Of a DNA stretch of 64,000 bases, positions 37,854 to 46,217 are shown piece after piece. The position numbers and the translations under genes are program-made. Numbering within the stretch: the first letter of the stretch is position 1; each line of letters starts with the position of its first letter. The notes under the pieces were generated by a model. It had not been told where the DNA came from. It ran no database searches and saw only the letters and a list, made by a program, of their open reading frames with translations. Source of the DNA: Bacteroidota bacterium (GTDB lineage: Bacteria > Bacteroidota > JABWAT01); the NCBI GenBank assembly GCA_013360915.1, contig JABWAT010000003.1:124001-188000 (forward strand), in the 5' to 3' direction.

Positions 37854-38741
37854 ATGACTCCCAGCCCGTTTTTCGAGATCATGTCGGCGTGGTGCCGGCA
37901 GTTACAGCAATCCATTTGCAGCGCATTGGAACAGGCCGATGGCCGGGGCCGGTTTGGCTCCGATTCGTGGTCACATACCTCTGGCGGGGGCGGATTGACC
38001 CGCGTGCTCGAGCGGGGGGCCGTGATTGAAAAAGGGGGCGTGAACACCAGTGCGGTGACGGGCGAACTGCCACCCTCCATTGCCCGCCGTCTCAACCTGG
38101 AATCGGTTCCCTTTGCCGCCTGTGGCATTTCACTGGTGATCCACCCGGAAAGTCCGTTCGTTCCCACCATACACGCCAATTACCGGTACTTCGAACTCCC
38201 CGGTGATCGATGGTGGTTCGGCGGCGGATGCGATCTGACGCCCTGGTATGCCGAGGAGGAGGATATCCGGCATTTTCACCGCACCCTTCGTGCCGTTTGT
38301 GACCGGTATGATCCGGACTGGTATCCCCGCTACAAGCAGCAGTGCGATGCGTACTTCACCATCCGACACCGGAAGGAGACCCGCGGTGCCGGCGGACTGT
38401 TCTTCGATGATCTCACCGGGGACCGGGACCGGCTCTTCGCCTGGATCGGTGAATTGGGTGCCTCATTTACGGAAAGCTACCTGCCCATCCTTCACCGCCG
38501 GAAGAACCACCCGGTGACGGATGCCAACCGGCATTTTCACGAACTCATGCGCGGACGCTACGTGGAATTCAATCTGGTGTACGACAAGGGCACGCTGTTC
38601 GGGTTGGAAACCAATGGCCGGGTAGAAAGCATTTTAATGAGTCTGCCGCCCCGTGTGCGGTGGGAGTATCACTATCAGCCGGAACCGGGCTCTCCCGAGG
38701 CCAATCGCGCACACCTGCTCATCCCCCGCGATTGGGTGTAA
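37854..38741 (+). CDS. hemF: Oxygen-dependent coproporphyrinogen III oxidase HemF
   Basis: A 295-residue enzyme that converts coproporphyrinogen III to protoporphyrinogen IX using O2. Conserved segments include the GGGLTRVLERGAVIEKGGVN block, the HANYRYFE histidine region, WWFGGGCDLTPWY, KETRGAGGLFFDD, and the C-terminal RGRYVEFNLVYDKGTLFGL with SLPPRVRWEY. All are as in standard HemF. The gene is monocistronic by appearance. With hemH it implies an aerobic haem route. Confidence 0.97.
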   Translation: MTPSPFFEIMSAWCRQLQQSICSALEQADGRGRFGSDSWSHTSGGGGLTRVLERGAVIEKGGVNTSAVTGELPPSIARRLNLESVPFAACGISLVIHPESPFVPTIHANYRYFELPGDRWWFGGGCDLTPWYAEEEDIRHFHRTLRAVCDRYDPDWYPRYKQQCDAYFTIRHRKETRGAGGLFFDDLTGDRDRLFAWIGELGASFTESYLPILHRRKNHPVTDANRHFHELMRGRYVEFNLVYDKGTLFGLETNGRVESILMSLPPRVRWEYHYQPEPGSPEANRAHLLIPRDWV

Positions 38742-38873
38742 AAATGGCCCGAACAAGCTGATTTACCTGTTTTCGGCAGAACAGATTACAGAAATTCCAG
38801 ACATGAATTCCAAATTTTCAAGGCTCGTTTTCCAGAAATTAGTGGATTGGTTGCAAATAAAAAGGGAAGGACC

Positions 38874-39035
38874 ATGAGGGTGGATGTCGCTGTCTCTGCT
38901 TCAATGGCCGGGGGGGCCGGTGAACGCTTCCAGGGTGGTGTGATTTTCTACGACGGAACCCACCGCCTGCCCATGGGAACCGTTGCCGGCAAACCCGTCT
39001 GGGCCATGCCGGTGGCCATGATGTGGGAGAGGTAG
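38874..39035 (+). CDS. Possible small protein of 53 residues
   Basis: An ATG at 38874 follows a strong AAGGGAAGG Shine-Dalgarno sequence at a good distance. It reads MRVDVAVSASMAGGAGERF and on to a TAG at 39035. No family is recognised. The base composition is like the host genes, unlike the A/T-rich HNH gene that follows. The strong ribosome binding site is the main support; it could equally be a remnant. Confidence 0.35.
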   Translation: MRVDVAVSASMAGGAGERFQGGVIFYDGTHRLPMGTVAGKPVWAMPVAMMWER

Positions 39036-39124
39036 GGATGGCGGATGTGAAGCTACATTAAAAATATTGTACCATAATTATAATACAGATTCATTAATTT
39101 TTGGAAAGAATTTGAGGACCTCCA

Positions 39125-39886
39125 ATGAAATCTTCTCAACGTCTTTGGACAAGAGATGAATTAATCCAAGCCATTTCACTGTATGTAAAAATTCCATTTG
39201 GAAAATTACATCACCGAAATCCTGAAATAATTTCGTTAGCAAAGAAAATTGATCGGACACCGGGATCAGTATCCTACAAACTCGTGAATTTGGCTAGTCT
39301 TGACCCCACCTTAAAATTACGTGGAATAAAAGGGGCTTCTAACGCAAGCAAACTTGATAAAGAAGTGTGGGACGAATTTTATGGTAGATGGGAAATTCTT
39401 GCTCAATTCGATTTTGAATTAAATAGGGAAATCAAAGCATCACCATCAAGTCAGGATATCCTCACAATACCACTTGAAGGAAAGGAAAAGGAATCCCTTG
39501 TTAGGGTACGAGTAAATCAACAATTTTTTAGAAAAATGGTTTTAGCAGCCTACGATGGTTCGTGTTGTATTACAGGTATCAATCACCCATCCTTATTGGT
39601 TGCTGGGCATATTAGCCCCTGGGGAGATGATGAAAAAAACAGGATGAATCCAAGAAACGGAATTGCAATTAATGCACTTCATGATCGGGCCTTTGAGTTT
39701 GGACTGCTAACAATTTTACCGGATTACTCTATTCGAGTTTCTGGAGAAATAAAAGAATTGTATGATGGAGAGACCATCGATTCCTTTTTTAAACCATTTG
39801 ATGGCAAAAAAATCAGAGAACCTCAGCGGTTTCCACCCGACCCAGAATTTTTATACTACCACTCCACCCAAAAATTTATACAATGA
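39125..39886 (+). CDS. HNH endonuclease-domain protein (HNH_2 type)
   Basis: A 253-residue protein. The N-terminal half (about 1-90) is a helical domain that begins LWTRDELIQAISLYVKIPFG, a form seen in stand-alone restriction-like HNH proteins. The C-terminal nuclease motif runs from C147-C148-I-T-G through H162 in AGHISPW to N183 and H186 in INALHDRAFEFG, fitting the HNH_2 family. The gene is clearly more A/T-rich than its neighbours, suggesting transfer. GAGGACC precedes the ATG, and TATAAT at 39079-39084 could be a -10 box, though no -35 was found. It overlaps the next gene by 4 nt. A defence or selfish role is inferred, not shown. Confidence 0.88.
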   Translation: MKSSQRLWTRDELIQAISLYVKIPFGKLHHRNPEIISLAKKIDRTPGSVSYKLVNLASLDPTLKLRGIKGASNASKLDKEVWDEFYGRWEILAQFDFELNREIKASPSSQDILTIPLEGKEKESLVRVRVNQQFFRKMVLAAYDGSCCITGINHPSLLVAGHISPWGDDEKNRMNPRNGIAINALHDRAFEFGLLTILPDYSIRVSGEIKELYDGETIDSFFKPFDGKKIREPQRFPPDPEFLYYHSTQKFIQ

Positions 39887-40197
39887 ACATCTTGGTTGAG
39901 TATTTATACCGGGACGCTACCAATACCAAGCAATTCGGCTCCGTGGTGTTTACCAACCCGGAAGGATTGGATTTACAAACCATCCGGGAACGGATGAGAA
40001 AATCCCTGATTGATGGTGAGTATTTTTATCCCGACCGGGTCGGCATTCGGCTGATTTATGCGTATGCCTGGGACCCGGAAATTGACCACACATGGTATGA
40101 ATTTGAAAATGTGTCGCACACGGATTCCGCACCCACAGACCCACGCACTGCAGACCAGTTTCTGCTGGAACTGACATCCAGCCACCCGGGCTTTTGA
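39883..40197 (+). CDS. Small acidic conserved-type protein, partner of the HNH gene
   Basis: A 104-residue protein. Its ATG overlaps the HNH stop by 4 nt, so the two are translated together. It has an N-terminal beta pattern (MNILVEYLYRDATNTKQFG), an IRERMRKSLIDGEYFYPDRVG block, and an acidic tail with DPEIDHTWYEFE. This sequence pattern recalls small conserved hypothetical proteins found in Bacteroidota accessory regions, but I cannot attach a name. The composition is closer to the host than that of the HNH gene. It could be an immunity or regulatory partner. Confidence 0.75.
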   Translation: MNILVEYLYRDATNTKQFGSVVFTNPEGLDLQTIRERMRKSLIDGEYFYPDRVGIRLIYAYAWDPEIDHTWYEFENVSHTDSAPTDPRTADQFLLELTSSHPGF

Positions 40198-40349
40198 AGC
40201 CAGCGAAAACTCCGCCCGCAAACTTTACGTCTTCTTCTCATTCTGGTCATCCTTCCGACAACTAACAGACAGACCTTTGCCGGCGGCGGAACCCTGATTG
40301 ACCTGCAGAGGTTTTTGCAATCGGTCACCAGCAGCCGGATGTCAGACAC

Positions 40350-41555
40350 ATGCGCATTCTTTTTATCAGCAAATTCAATTGGCAGGATGCCAGTCCCATG
40401 GCAACCATTTCCACCCTGTCCTCCTGGTCACTCGCTCAAACCGGCATTCCGGTGACGCTTCTGATTCAGGATGATCAGCCCGGTGATACGCAAAAAATAC
40501 TGAAGGATCGTTTCGGCCTGGACTCCATCCCGGGTTATCAGATCCGGCTGTTCCAGAGGAAGAAGACGTTGTTCGGGAAAAATGATGCGTTTTACCGGTA
40601 TGTCAACGAGGTGATTGCCGGTGAACTGAAGCTGACCCGTGATCTGGTGATTATCACCCGCAACACCAATCTGCTTCCGCGTCTGGTTCCGTATGCCCTG
40701 GACAGGCGCATCACGCTTCTGTTCGAAACACACGGCTATCACGGGACCAAAACCCTTCCCGGGCTTCCTCCCCGTCCCAGAGGGGGCGTTCTGTCTGCAG
40801 ACAGTCAGTACGGGATGACTGAACGGCTGTTTCTGAATCATTTTCACGGACTGATCTGCATCACGTCGCCGCAGCAGGCGTTGTACCAGTCCGATGGGTA
40901 TCATCTGCCGTCGGTTGTGCTGCCGCTGGGTTCGCCCGGGGTGGATGGTATCGTGCTTCAGCGGCCGGCCGAACGGGCCTATCAGCAAAAACGGTTGGTC
41001 TATGCCGGCCGGTACACACCGCATCTGTCGGTCTCGGTCCTGTTCGAAGCCCTCAGCCATGTACGCGATCTGGGAATCCGGTTTACCTGGCTGGGACTGA
41101 AGCCAGACGACTTTCCGGTGGTGGAAAAGTGGGTGAAGACCTGGCATCTCGAAGCGGTGGTGGATCTGAAACCCTGGATGTCGCATGCAGACATGCGGAC
41201 CTACCTGATGACGGAAGCGTCTGTGGGACTGGCGGCCTATTCAAACACCTTCCGGTCGGCAGCAGTGACATCGCCCAGCAAAGTGTTCGATTACTTTTCC
41301 TGCGGCCTTCCGGTCATTGCTCCCGATCTTCCCACGCTGGCGGATGTTCTTGAGTCGGGAGTGAGCGGGCAGTTGTACACTCCTGATTCCGTCACCAGTC
41401 TGGAATCCGCCATCCGCACCGTCTTTCAGTCAGAAAGAGACTATGAGAGATTGCGGGACGGATCGCTGCGGTCGGCCGGTCAGTATGCCTGGTTGGCCCG
41501 GAGTCAAAGACTCATTGACTTTGCCCGGTCGGTAAGGACGCAGAAGAAGCAGTGA
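40350..41555 (+). CDS. GT4-type glycosyltransferase
   Basis: A 401-residue GT-B protein. The N-terminal acceptor domain starts MRILFISKFNWQDASPM. A hinge and donor domain follow, with LVYAGRYTPHLSVSVLFEAL and the C-terminal SPSKVFDYFSCGLPVIAPDLP block holding the usual donor-binding region of GT4 enzymes. No signal or TM segments. Donor and acceptor are unknown. No polysaccharide cluster surrounds it, so it may be an isolated envelope-modifying enzyme. Confidence 0.85.
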   Translation: MRILFISKFNWQDASPMATISTLSSWSLAQTGIPVTLLIQDDQPGDTQKILKDRFGLDSIPGYQIRLFQRKKTLFGKNDAFYRYVNEVIAGELKLTRDLVIITRNTNLLPRLVPYALDRRITLLFETHGYHGTKTLPGLPPRPRGGVLSADSQYGMTERLFLNHFHGLICITSPQQALYQSDGYHLPSVVLPLGSPGVDGIVLQRPAERAYQQKRLVYAGRYTPHLSVSVLFEALSHVRDLGIRFTWLGLKPDDFPVVEKWVKTWHLEAVVDLKPWMSHADMRTYLMTEASVGLAAYSNTFRSAAVTSPSKVFDYFSCGLPVIAPDLPTLADVLESGVSGQLYTPDSVTSLESAIRTVFQSERDYERLRDGSLRSAGQYAWLARSQRLIDFARSVRTQKKQ

Positions 41556-41679
41556 TCACCGGAGCACAGACTGATGCACCGGTTACAGGAGTGGATCTTC
41601 TTTTCGCTGAAACCATACAGGTCCGTTCGGTACCTGCCAGGTATTGGTATTGTCGATGCCATCCGTTACCTTTCCTGCC

Positions 41680-42228
41680 ATGCAACCACAAGACCTGTCT
41701 CCCTGGCTGTTTTGGGACACTGATCGTTCCCGGGTGGATCTTACCCTTCATCGTTCCTATGTGATTGAACGGGTATTGGAATATGGGCTTTGGGAGGATT
41801 GGAAGAAAATCCGGCAGCATTACGGCGACCAGACGATTCTGGAAACTGCCCTGAATGCCCGGTCGCTGAGCGGTAAATCCAGGGCCTTTATTTGTTCAGT
41901 TTACGGGGGCTCTCCCGATCAATTCCGATGTTATACACTTCAACAATCCAACCCGATACACTGGAATGACCAGGAATATTTGTTTCAGAAAACAGAAGGC
42001 ATGAGAACCGTTGTCTTAAGGCTTCCTGATTCTGTTGAACTAACGGATTTCGACATCACCATGATCCTTGCAACGAGACTGTATGAAGAAGGAAGATTGT
42101 CAGCTGGTCAGGCTGCTGAGTTGGCAGGAATCACAAAACGCTCGTTTATTGAATTACTCGGCACGTACAAGGTATCGGCTTTTAGTACCTCAGCTGAAGA
42201 CTTGCGGTCAGACATAAATAATGACTGA
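41680..42228 (+). CDS. DUF6922-UPF0175 fusion protein (antitoxin-like)
   Basis: A 182-residue protein from the ATG at 41680. The first 80 or so residues (SPWLFWDTD, then HRSYVIERVLEYG, then FRCYTLQQSNPIHW) are DUF6922-like, a family often next to AbiEii-type nucleotidyltransferase toxins. Residues about 108-175 (VVLRLPDSVELTDFD, then ATRLYEEGRLSAGQAAELAGITKRSFIELLG) are UPF0175, an antitoxin-like helix-turn-helix family usually paired with a PIN toxin. Both lie in one uninterrupted frame. An internal ATG at 42001 begins exactly at the UPF0175 part, but AGAAGG is only one base from it, too close for a normal ribosome binding site. No toxin gene is adjacent. The start is uncertain: in-frame ATG 41656 and TTG 41644 also exist. 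Confidence 0.82.
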   Translation: MQPQDLSPWLFWDTDRSRVDLTLHRSYVIERVLEYGLWEDWKKIRQHYGDQTILETALNARSLSGKSRAFICSVYGGSPDQFRCYTLQQSNPIHWNDQEYLFQKTEGMRTVVLRLPDSVELTDFDITMILATRLYEEGRLSAGQAAELAGITKRSFIELLGTYKVSAFSTSAEDLRSDINND

Positions 42229-42337
42229 AAACCATCCGGCTACTTTGTAAAAACCCCATCGACCTTCCCCCCTCCACAACCTTTTCCCGTTTCCATCCGT
42301 ATACCCGGCTATTTTTCTTAAGAAGAGAGGGCCTGCC

Positions 42338-43309
42338 ATGCTGGCTGCGTATCGTGAACGGTATTGTGAACCCGGGCAGGTGGGAGTTGCTGAACGGCCT
42401 GTGAAGGAGCCCGGTCCGGGAGAGATCCGGTGCCGGGTGGTGGTGACAACGGTAAACCGGTCCGATGTGGCGCTGGTGACCGGGCGTCCGGCGGTGATGC
42501 GGCTGATGGCTGGTCTGAACCGTCCGCGACGACCCATTCCGGGAACCGATTTCGCCGGTGTGGTTGAGAAAGTGGGTCCGCAGGTCACCCGGTTCCGGGT
42601 AGGAGACCGCGTGGTGGGGTTTGAAGACAACGGATGTTCCTCGCAGGCAGAGTTTCTGATTCTGGGTCCGTCGGCTCCGGTAGCCCACATTCCGCTGGGA
42701 ATCTCGTATGAATCGGCCGTGGCGGGCATGGAGGGCGGTCATTACGCCATCAATTTCCTCAATAAAGTCCATCTGCAGGCGGGTCAGTCGGCTCTGGTGT
42801 ACGGGGCGAGTGGTGCCATTGGTTCTGCCTTGGTTCAATTGCTGAAACCGGTGGGCGTGCGGGTGACGGCCGTGTGCGGGCCGGATGGTCTGGAAGCCGT
42901 CGGATCTCTGAAGCCGGATGATCTGCTGAACCATCAGGAAACCAACCTGACCGATCTGCCTTACCGGTATGATTATATCTTCGATGCCGTGGGGAAACGC
43001 ACCTTCGGCGAACTGAAATCCCTGCTGAAACCGGGCGGCATTTATATCTCTTCTGAACTCGGTCCGGGCGGTCAGAATCTGTTTCTTCCGCTGATCACCA
43101 GAATCGGCGGAGGCCGGCGGGTGGTCTTTCCGTTTCCTTCCGACATTCCGCATTCCTTAAACCTGCTTTGTCAGGAACTGGCGGCCGGCCGTTACCATCC
43201 CCTCATTGACCGGGAGTATCCGATTAGCCAGGTGGGTTCAGCCTATGACTACGTGGCCTCGGGCCGCAAGCTGGGATCGGTTCTGTTGCGCATGAGCGGC
43301 GAGCTCTGA
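42338..43309 (+). CDS. MDR-family NAD(P)-dependent oxidoreductase (quinone-reductase-like)
   Basis: A 323-residue medium-chain dehydrogenase/reductase. The GroES-like N-terminal domain holds NRSDVALVTGRP and PGTDFAGVVEKVG. The Rossmann domain has VYGASGAIGSALVQLL. The zinc-ligand cysteines and histidines of alcohol dehydrogenases are missing, which fits the zinc-independent quinone-oxidoreductase branch. Substrate unknown. Confidence 0.88.
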   Translation: MLAAYRERYCEPGQVGVAERPVKEPGPGEIRCRVVVTTVNRSDVALVTGRPAVMRLMAGLNRPRRPIPGTDFAGVVEKVGPQVTRFRVGDRVVGFEDNGCSSQAEFLILGPSAPVAHIPLGISYESAVAGMEGGHYAINFLNKVHLQAGQSALVYGASGAIGSALVQLLKPVGVRVTAVCGPDGLEAVGSLKPDDLLNHQETNLTDLPYRYDYIFDAVGKRTFGELKSLLKPGGIYISSELGPGGQNLFLPLITRIGGGRRVVFPFPSDIPHSLNLLCQELAAGRYHPLIDREYPISQVGSAYDYVASGRKLGSVLLRMSGEL

Positions 43310-43456
43310 AACAGGGGACCGGTCCGGTCTTCCGTCTTTCAACCCGGGGGACAGGCGTCCTGCCCACATTTCATTACCTTCGGCTATCCGGTCTGTGCGT
43401 TCTTATCGGCCGGCACAATGGAACCCGGTTCCGGTTTTTGCTACCTTCGGGCAGAC

Positions 43457-44794
43457 ATGTCTGAGTCCACACTGTTCGAAACCACCGAGTCGCCGGTTCC
43501 CGGCGGATCTCCGCTTCCCGACCGGCTGCGTCCGGAAACCCTCGATGACATCATCGGTCAGCAGCATCTGATCGGACCCGACGGACCCATCCGGCGGCTG
43601 ATCGGGGCCGGGGACTGCCCATCCATGATTTTCTGGGGTCCGCCCGGCGTGGGAAAAACCACGCTGGCGCTGGCCATTGCCCGTGAATTGCGCTACCGGT
43701 TCGAGCGGCTCTCGGCCATTGAAGCCGGCGTGAAGGAAGTGCGCGAGGTGATTCAGCGGGCGTCCATGCGGAAACGGTCGGGTGAACGGACGATGGTCTT
43801 TATCGATGAAATCCACCGGTTTAATAAAAACCAGCAGGATGCGCTGCTGCACGCGGTGGAAACCGGCATCATCAGTCTGACGGGAGCGACCACCGAGAAT
43901 CCATCCTTTGAAGTGAATCCGGCGCTGATTTCCCGCTGCCAGGTGTACCGGCTGACGCTGCTGTCGCCGGATGAAATCAGACAGGTGGCCGAGCGTGCCT
44001 TTGAAAAAGACGAGCTGTTTGCCGGCATGACCGTGACCGTGGAGGATTGGGATGCGCTCTTCAGGCTGGCGGCCGGGGATGCCCGAACGGCCCTGCGCGC
44101 CATTGAACTGGCCTTTCCGCTCGCCTGGCAACCGGGACTGAAGCAGGTTCATCTCACACGGGAGGTTTTCGAAAAGGCGCTTCTGCAGAAAACCCCGCAG
44201 TATGACAAGTCGGGCGATAACCATTACGACACCATCTCGGCCTTTATCAAATCCATGCGGGGTTCCGATCCGGATGCCGCCCTGTTCTGGATGGCTAAAA
44301 TGATTGAAGCCGGGGAAGATCCCCGTTTCATTGCGCGCCGGATGGTGGTGTTTGCCAGTGAGGATGTGGGCAATGCCGATCCCTTTGCCCTTACACTGGC
44401 GGTGTCGGTGTTTCAGGCAGTGGAACTGATCGGTATGCCCGAGGCGCGGATCAATCTGTCACAGGGCGTTACCTACCTGGCCAGCTGCCCGAAGTCCAAC
44501 TCGGCTTACCTTGCGATTGATGCCGCACTTTCGGAAATTCGCAGCGGCGTACCCACCACGGTTCCGCTTCACTTACGGAATGCGCCCACCCGCCTGATGA
44601 AGGAGGAGGGATTCGGCAGCGGGTATGAGTATCCGCATTCGTATGACCATCATTTTGTACACGCATCCTACTTTCCGCCCGGTTATACCCCAAAACCCTT
44701 TTATCAGCCGGGTGAATACGGGAAGGAAAAAACATTTGCAGAACGGCTGGCCTGGCTCTGGAAAACCCGGTATCAGCCTAAAAGAAAGGATTAA
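43457..44794 (+). CDS. rarA: Replication-associated recombination protein A (RarA/MgsA AAA ATPase)
   Basis: A 445-residue clamp-loader-like AAA+ protein that acts at stalled replication forks. The DDIIGQQHLIG box precedes the Walker A loop G61-P-P-G-V-G-K-T-T69. Walker B is VFIDEIHRFNKNQQD, and sensor 1 is TGATTENPSFEVNPALISRC. The C-terminal tetramerisation region includes YDKSGDNHYDTISAFIKSMRGSDPDAA. The frame is open upstream to 43418, but the ATG at 43457 gives the family's start. It heads a tight run of genes reaching 49764. Confidence 0.96.
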   Translation: MSESTLFETTESPVPGGSPLPDRLRPETLDDIIGQQHLIGPDGPIRRLIGAGDCPSMIFWGPPGVGKTTLALAIARELRYRFERLSAIEAGVKEVREVIQRASMRKRSGERTMVFIDEIHRFNKNQQDALLHAVETGIISLTGATTENPSFEVNPALISRCQVYRLTLLSPDEIRQVAERAFEKDELFAGMTVTVEDWDALFRLAAGDARTALRAIELAFPLAWQPGLKQVHLTREVFEKALLQKTPQYDKSGDNHYDTISAFIKSMRGSDPDAALFWMAKMIEAGEDPRFIARRMVVFASEDVGNADPFALTLAVSVFQAVELIGMPEARINLSQGVTYLASCPKSNSAYLAIDAALSEIRSGVPTTVPLHLRNAPTRLMKEEGFGSGYEYPHSYDHHFVHASYFPPGYTPKPFYQPGEYGKEKTFAERLAWLWKTRYQPKRKD

Positions 44795-44797
44795 TCC

Positions 44798-45742
44798 ATG
44801 AAAGCGGCTCTTGGTGTCGACATCGGCGGCACGTCTATCAAACTGGCCCTGGTGTCTGAATCCGGCGAGATTCTCGACCAGACCTCGGTTCTGACTTACG
44901 GTGACAAGGATCCGGATGTGACGGTTGGTCAGATCTCGGATTATTTCCGTGATGTGAAAACCCGGTTTCCTTCGGTTCGTGTGGTGGGAACCGGAATCGG
45001 GGTGCCGGGTACTGTGGCGCTCGATGGTGGTACGGTTTCCTTCCCGCCCAATCTGAAAGGATGGGGAATTGTGCGGCTGGGTGATATGGTGGCCGAAGCC
45101 ACCGGTCTGCCGGCTTTTGTGGAAAACGATGCCAACGTGGCGGCGCTTGGTGAAGGAATTTACGGCGCCGGTATGGATGTGCCGAGTTTTGTCATGGTGA
45201 CACTCGGAACCGGTGTGGGCGGCGGAATCGTCATCGATAAAAAAATCTACCGCGGGGTGTTCGGGGCAGCCGGCGAAATCGGCCATATTTCCATCGATCA
45301 CAACGGACCGACCTGTAACTGCAGCAACAAAGGCTGCCTGGAACGTTACATCGGTCAGCGATATATCATCGATTACGCCATGGAAATCAAGGACAAGTAT
45401 CATTCCTCGCCGGTTCACGACATTCTGGCCGAACGTGCGCTGGAAGTGAAGGATCTTGCTCATCTGGCAGTCCGCGGCGATGAACTGGCAATCACCGTCC
45501 TGAACCGGACGGGACATCTGCTGGGCGTGGGGCTGACTTCGATCATGCACATTCTTGATATCCGCACGTTTATTATCGGTGGCGGTGTGGCCGGTGCCGG
45601 TGACCATATTTTCCGTCCGGCCGAGCATTATGTAAAAAGTCATGCCCTGGCTCCTATGCGGTCTGCTTTTAAAATGATACCGGCCAGTCTGGGCAATCAG
45701 GCAGGTGTGCTGGGGGCTGCTGGTCTGGTGTTTAAAAGCTGA
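44798..45742 (+). CDS. ROK-family sugar kinase (glucokinase-like)
   Basis: A 314-residue kinase. The phosphate loop D8-I-G-G-T12 opens the protein. The ENDANVAALGE segment contains the catalytic aspartate, followed by TLGTGVGGGIV. The ROK zinc motif is C-N-C-S-N-K-G-C-L-E with an upstream GHISI histidine. Probable role: phosphorylation of glucose or another hexose. A repressor role is unlikely because there is no N-terminal helix-turn-helix. Starts 3 bp after rarA and overlaps the DinB-like gene by 1 base (TGATG). Confidence 0.92.
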   Translation: MKAALGVDIGGTSIKLALVSESGEILDQTSVLTYGDKDPDVTVGQISDYFRDVKTRFPSVRVVGTGIGVPGTVALDGGTVSFPPNLKGWGIVRLGDMVAEATGLPAFVENDANVAALGEGIYGAGMDVPSFVMVTLGTGVGGGIVIDKKIYRGVFGAAGEIGHISIDHNGPTCNCSNKGCLERYIGQRYIIDYAMEIKDKYHSSPVHDILAERALEVKDLAHLAVRGDELAITVLNRTGHLLGVGLTSIMHILDIRTFIIGGGVAGAGDHIFRPAEHYVKSHALAPMRSAFKMIPASLGNQAGVLGAAGLVFKS

Positions 45743-46215
45743 TGAGCGCCGTCCCAGACCTGATCGGCCGGTATGCTGCCGGTCCCGATGAACTGGTAAA
45801 GCTGGTGGCGACCCTTCCCGATGGTTCGGTCGATTACCGCCCGGCACCCGGCAAGTGGACCATACGGGAAATTCTGGTTCATCTGGCGGAAGCCGAAGCA
45901 GTTGGATTCACCCGGATCCGCCGGGCCATTGCAGAACCGGGATCAGCAGTGTTTGCCTACGATCAGGATGCCTGGGCCCGCGAGGCGGATTATGCCCATC
46001 AGGATATCAACCTGGCCCTGACGCTGTTTAACGCCCTGCGCGATTCAACCGTGGAGGTTCTGAAATCATTGCCAGCCGAGGCTTTCAGCCGTACGATTGA
46101 GCATCCCGAGCGCGGAACCATGACATTAACGGCTGTGCTCGACTTGTACATCCGGCATGTGACCGTTCACCTCAGTCAGATCCGGCGCAATCTGGATTCC
46201 TTTTCCACCCGCTGA
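45742..46215 (+). CDS. DinB/YfiT-like metal-binding four-helix protein
   Basis: A 157-residue protein with the DinB_2 pattern: an N-terminal helix, DYRPAPGKWTIREILVHLAEAE containing the first metal-type histidine, and a C-terminal YIRHVTVHLSQI with two more histidines. The three histidines fit the usual divalent-metal site. Family members include bacillithiol-type thiol transferases and many of unknown role. The start shares one base with the ROK kinase stop; lptD begins 2 bases after its end. Confidence 0.85.
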   Translation: MSAVPDLIGRYAAGPDELVKLVATLPDGSVDYRPAPGKWTIREILVHLAEAEAVGFTRIRRAIAEPGSAVFAYDQDAWAREADYAHQDINLALTLFNALRDSTVEVLKSLPAEAFSRTIEHPERGTMTLTAVLDLYIRHVTVHLSQIRRNLDSFSTR

Positions 46216-46217
46216 TC

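Noticed and set aside
42182-43153. - strand ORF (323 aa) over the MDR gene
   Set aside because: Shadow of the oxidoreductase frame, no family.
44573-45847. Long - strand ORF (424 aa) over the ROK kinase
   Set aside because: Antisense shadow of rarA, the ROK kinase and the DinB-like gene; histidine/arginine-rich without domains.
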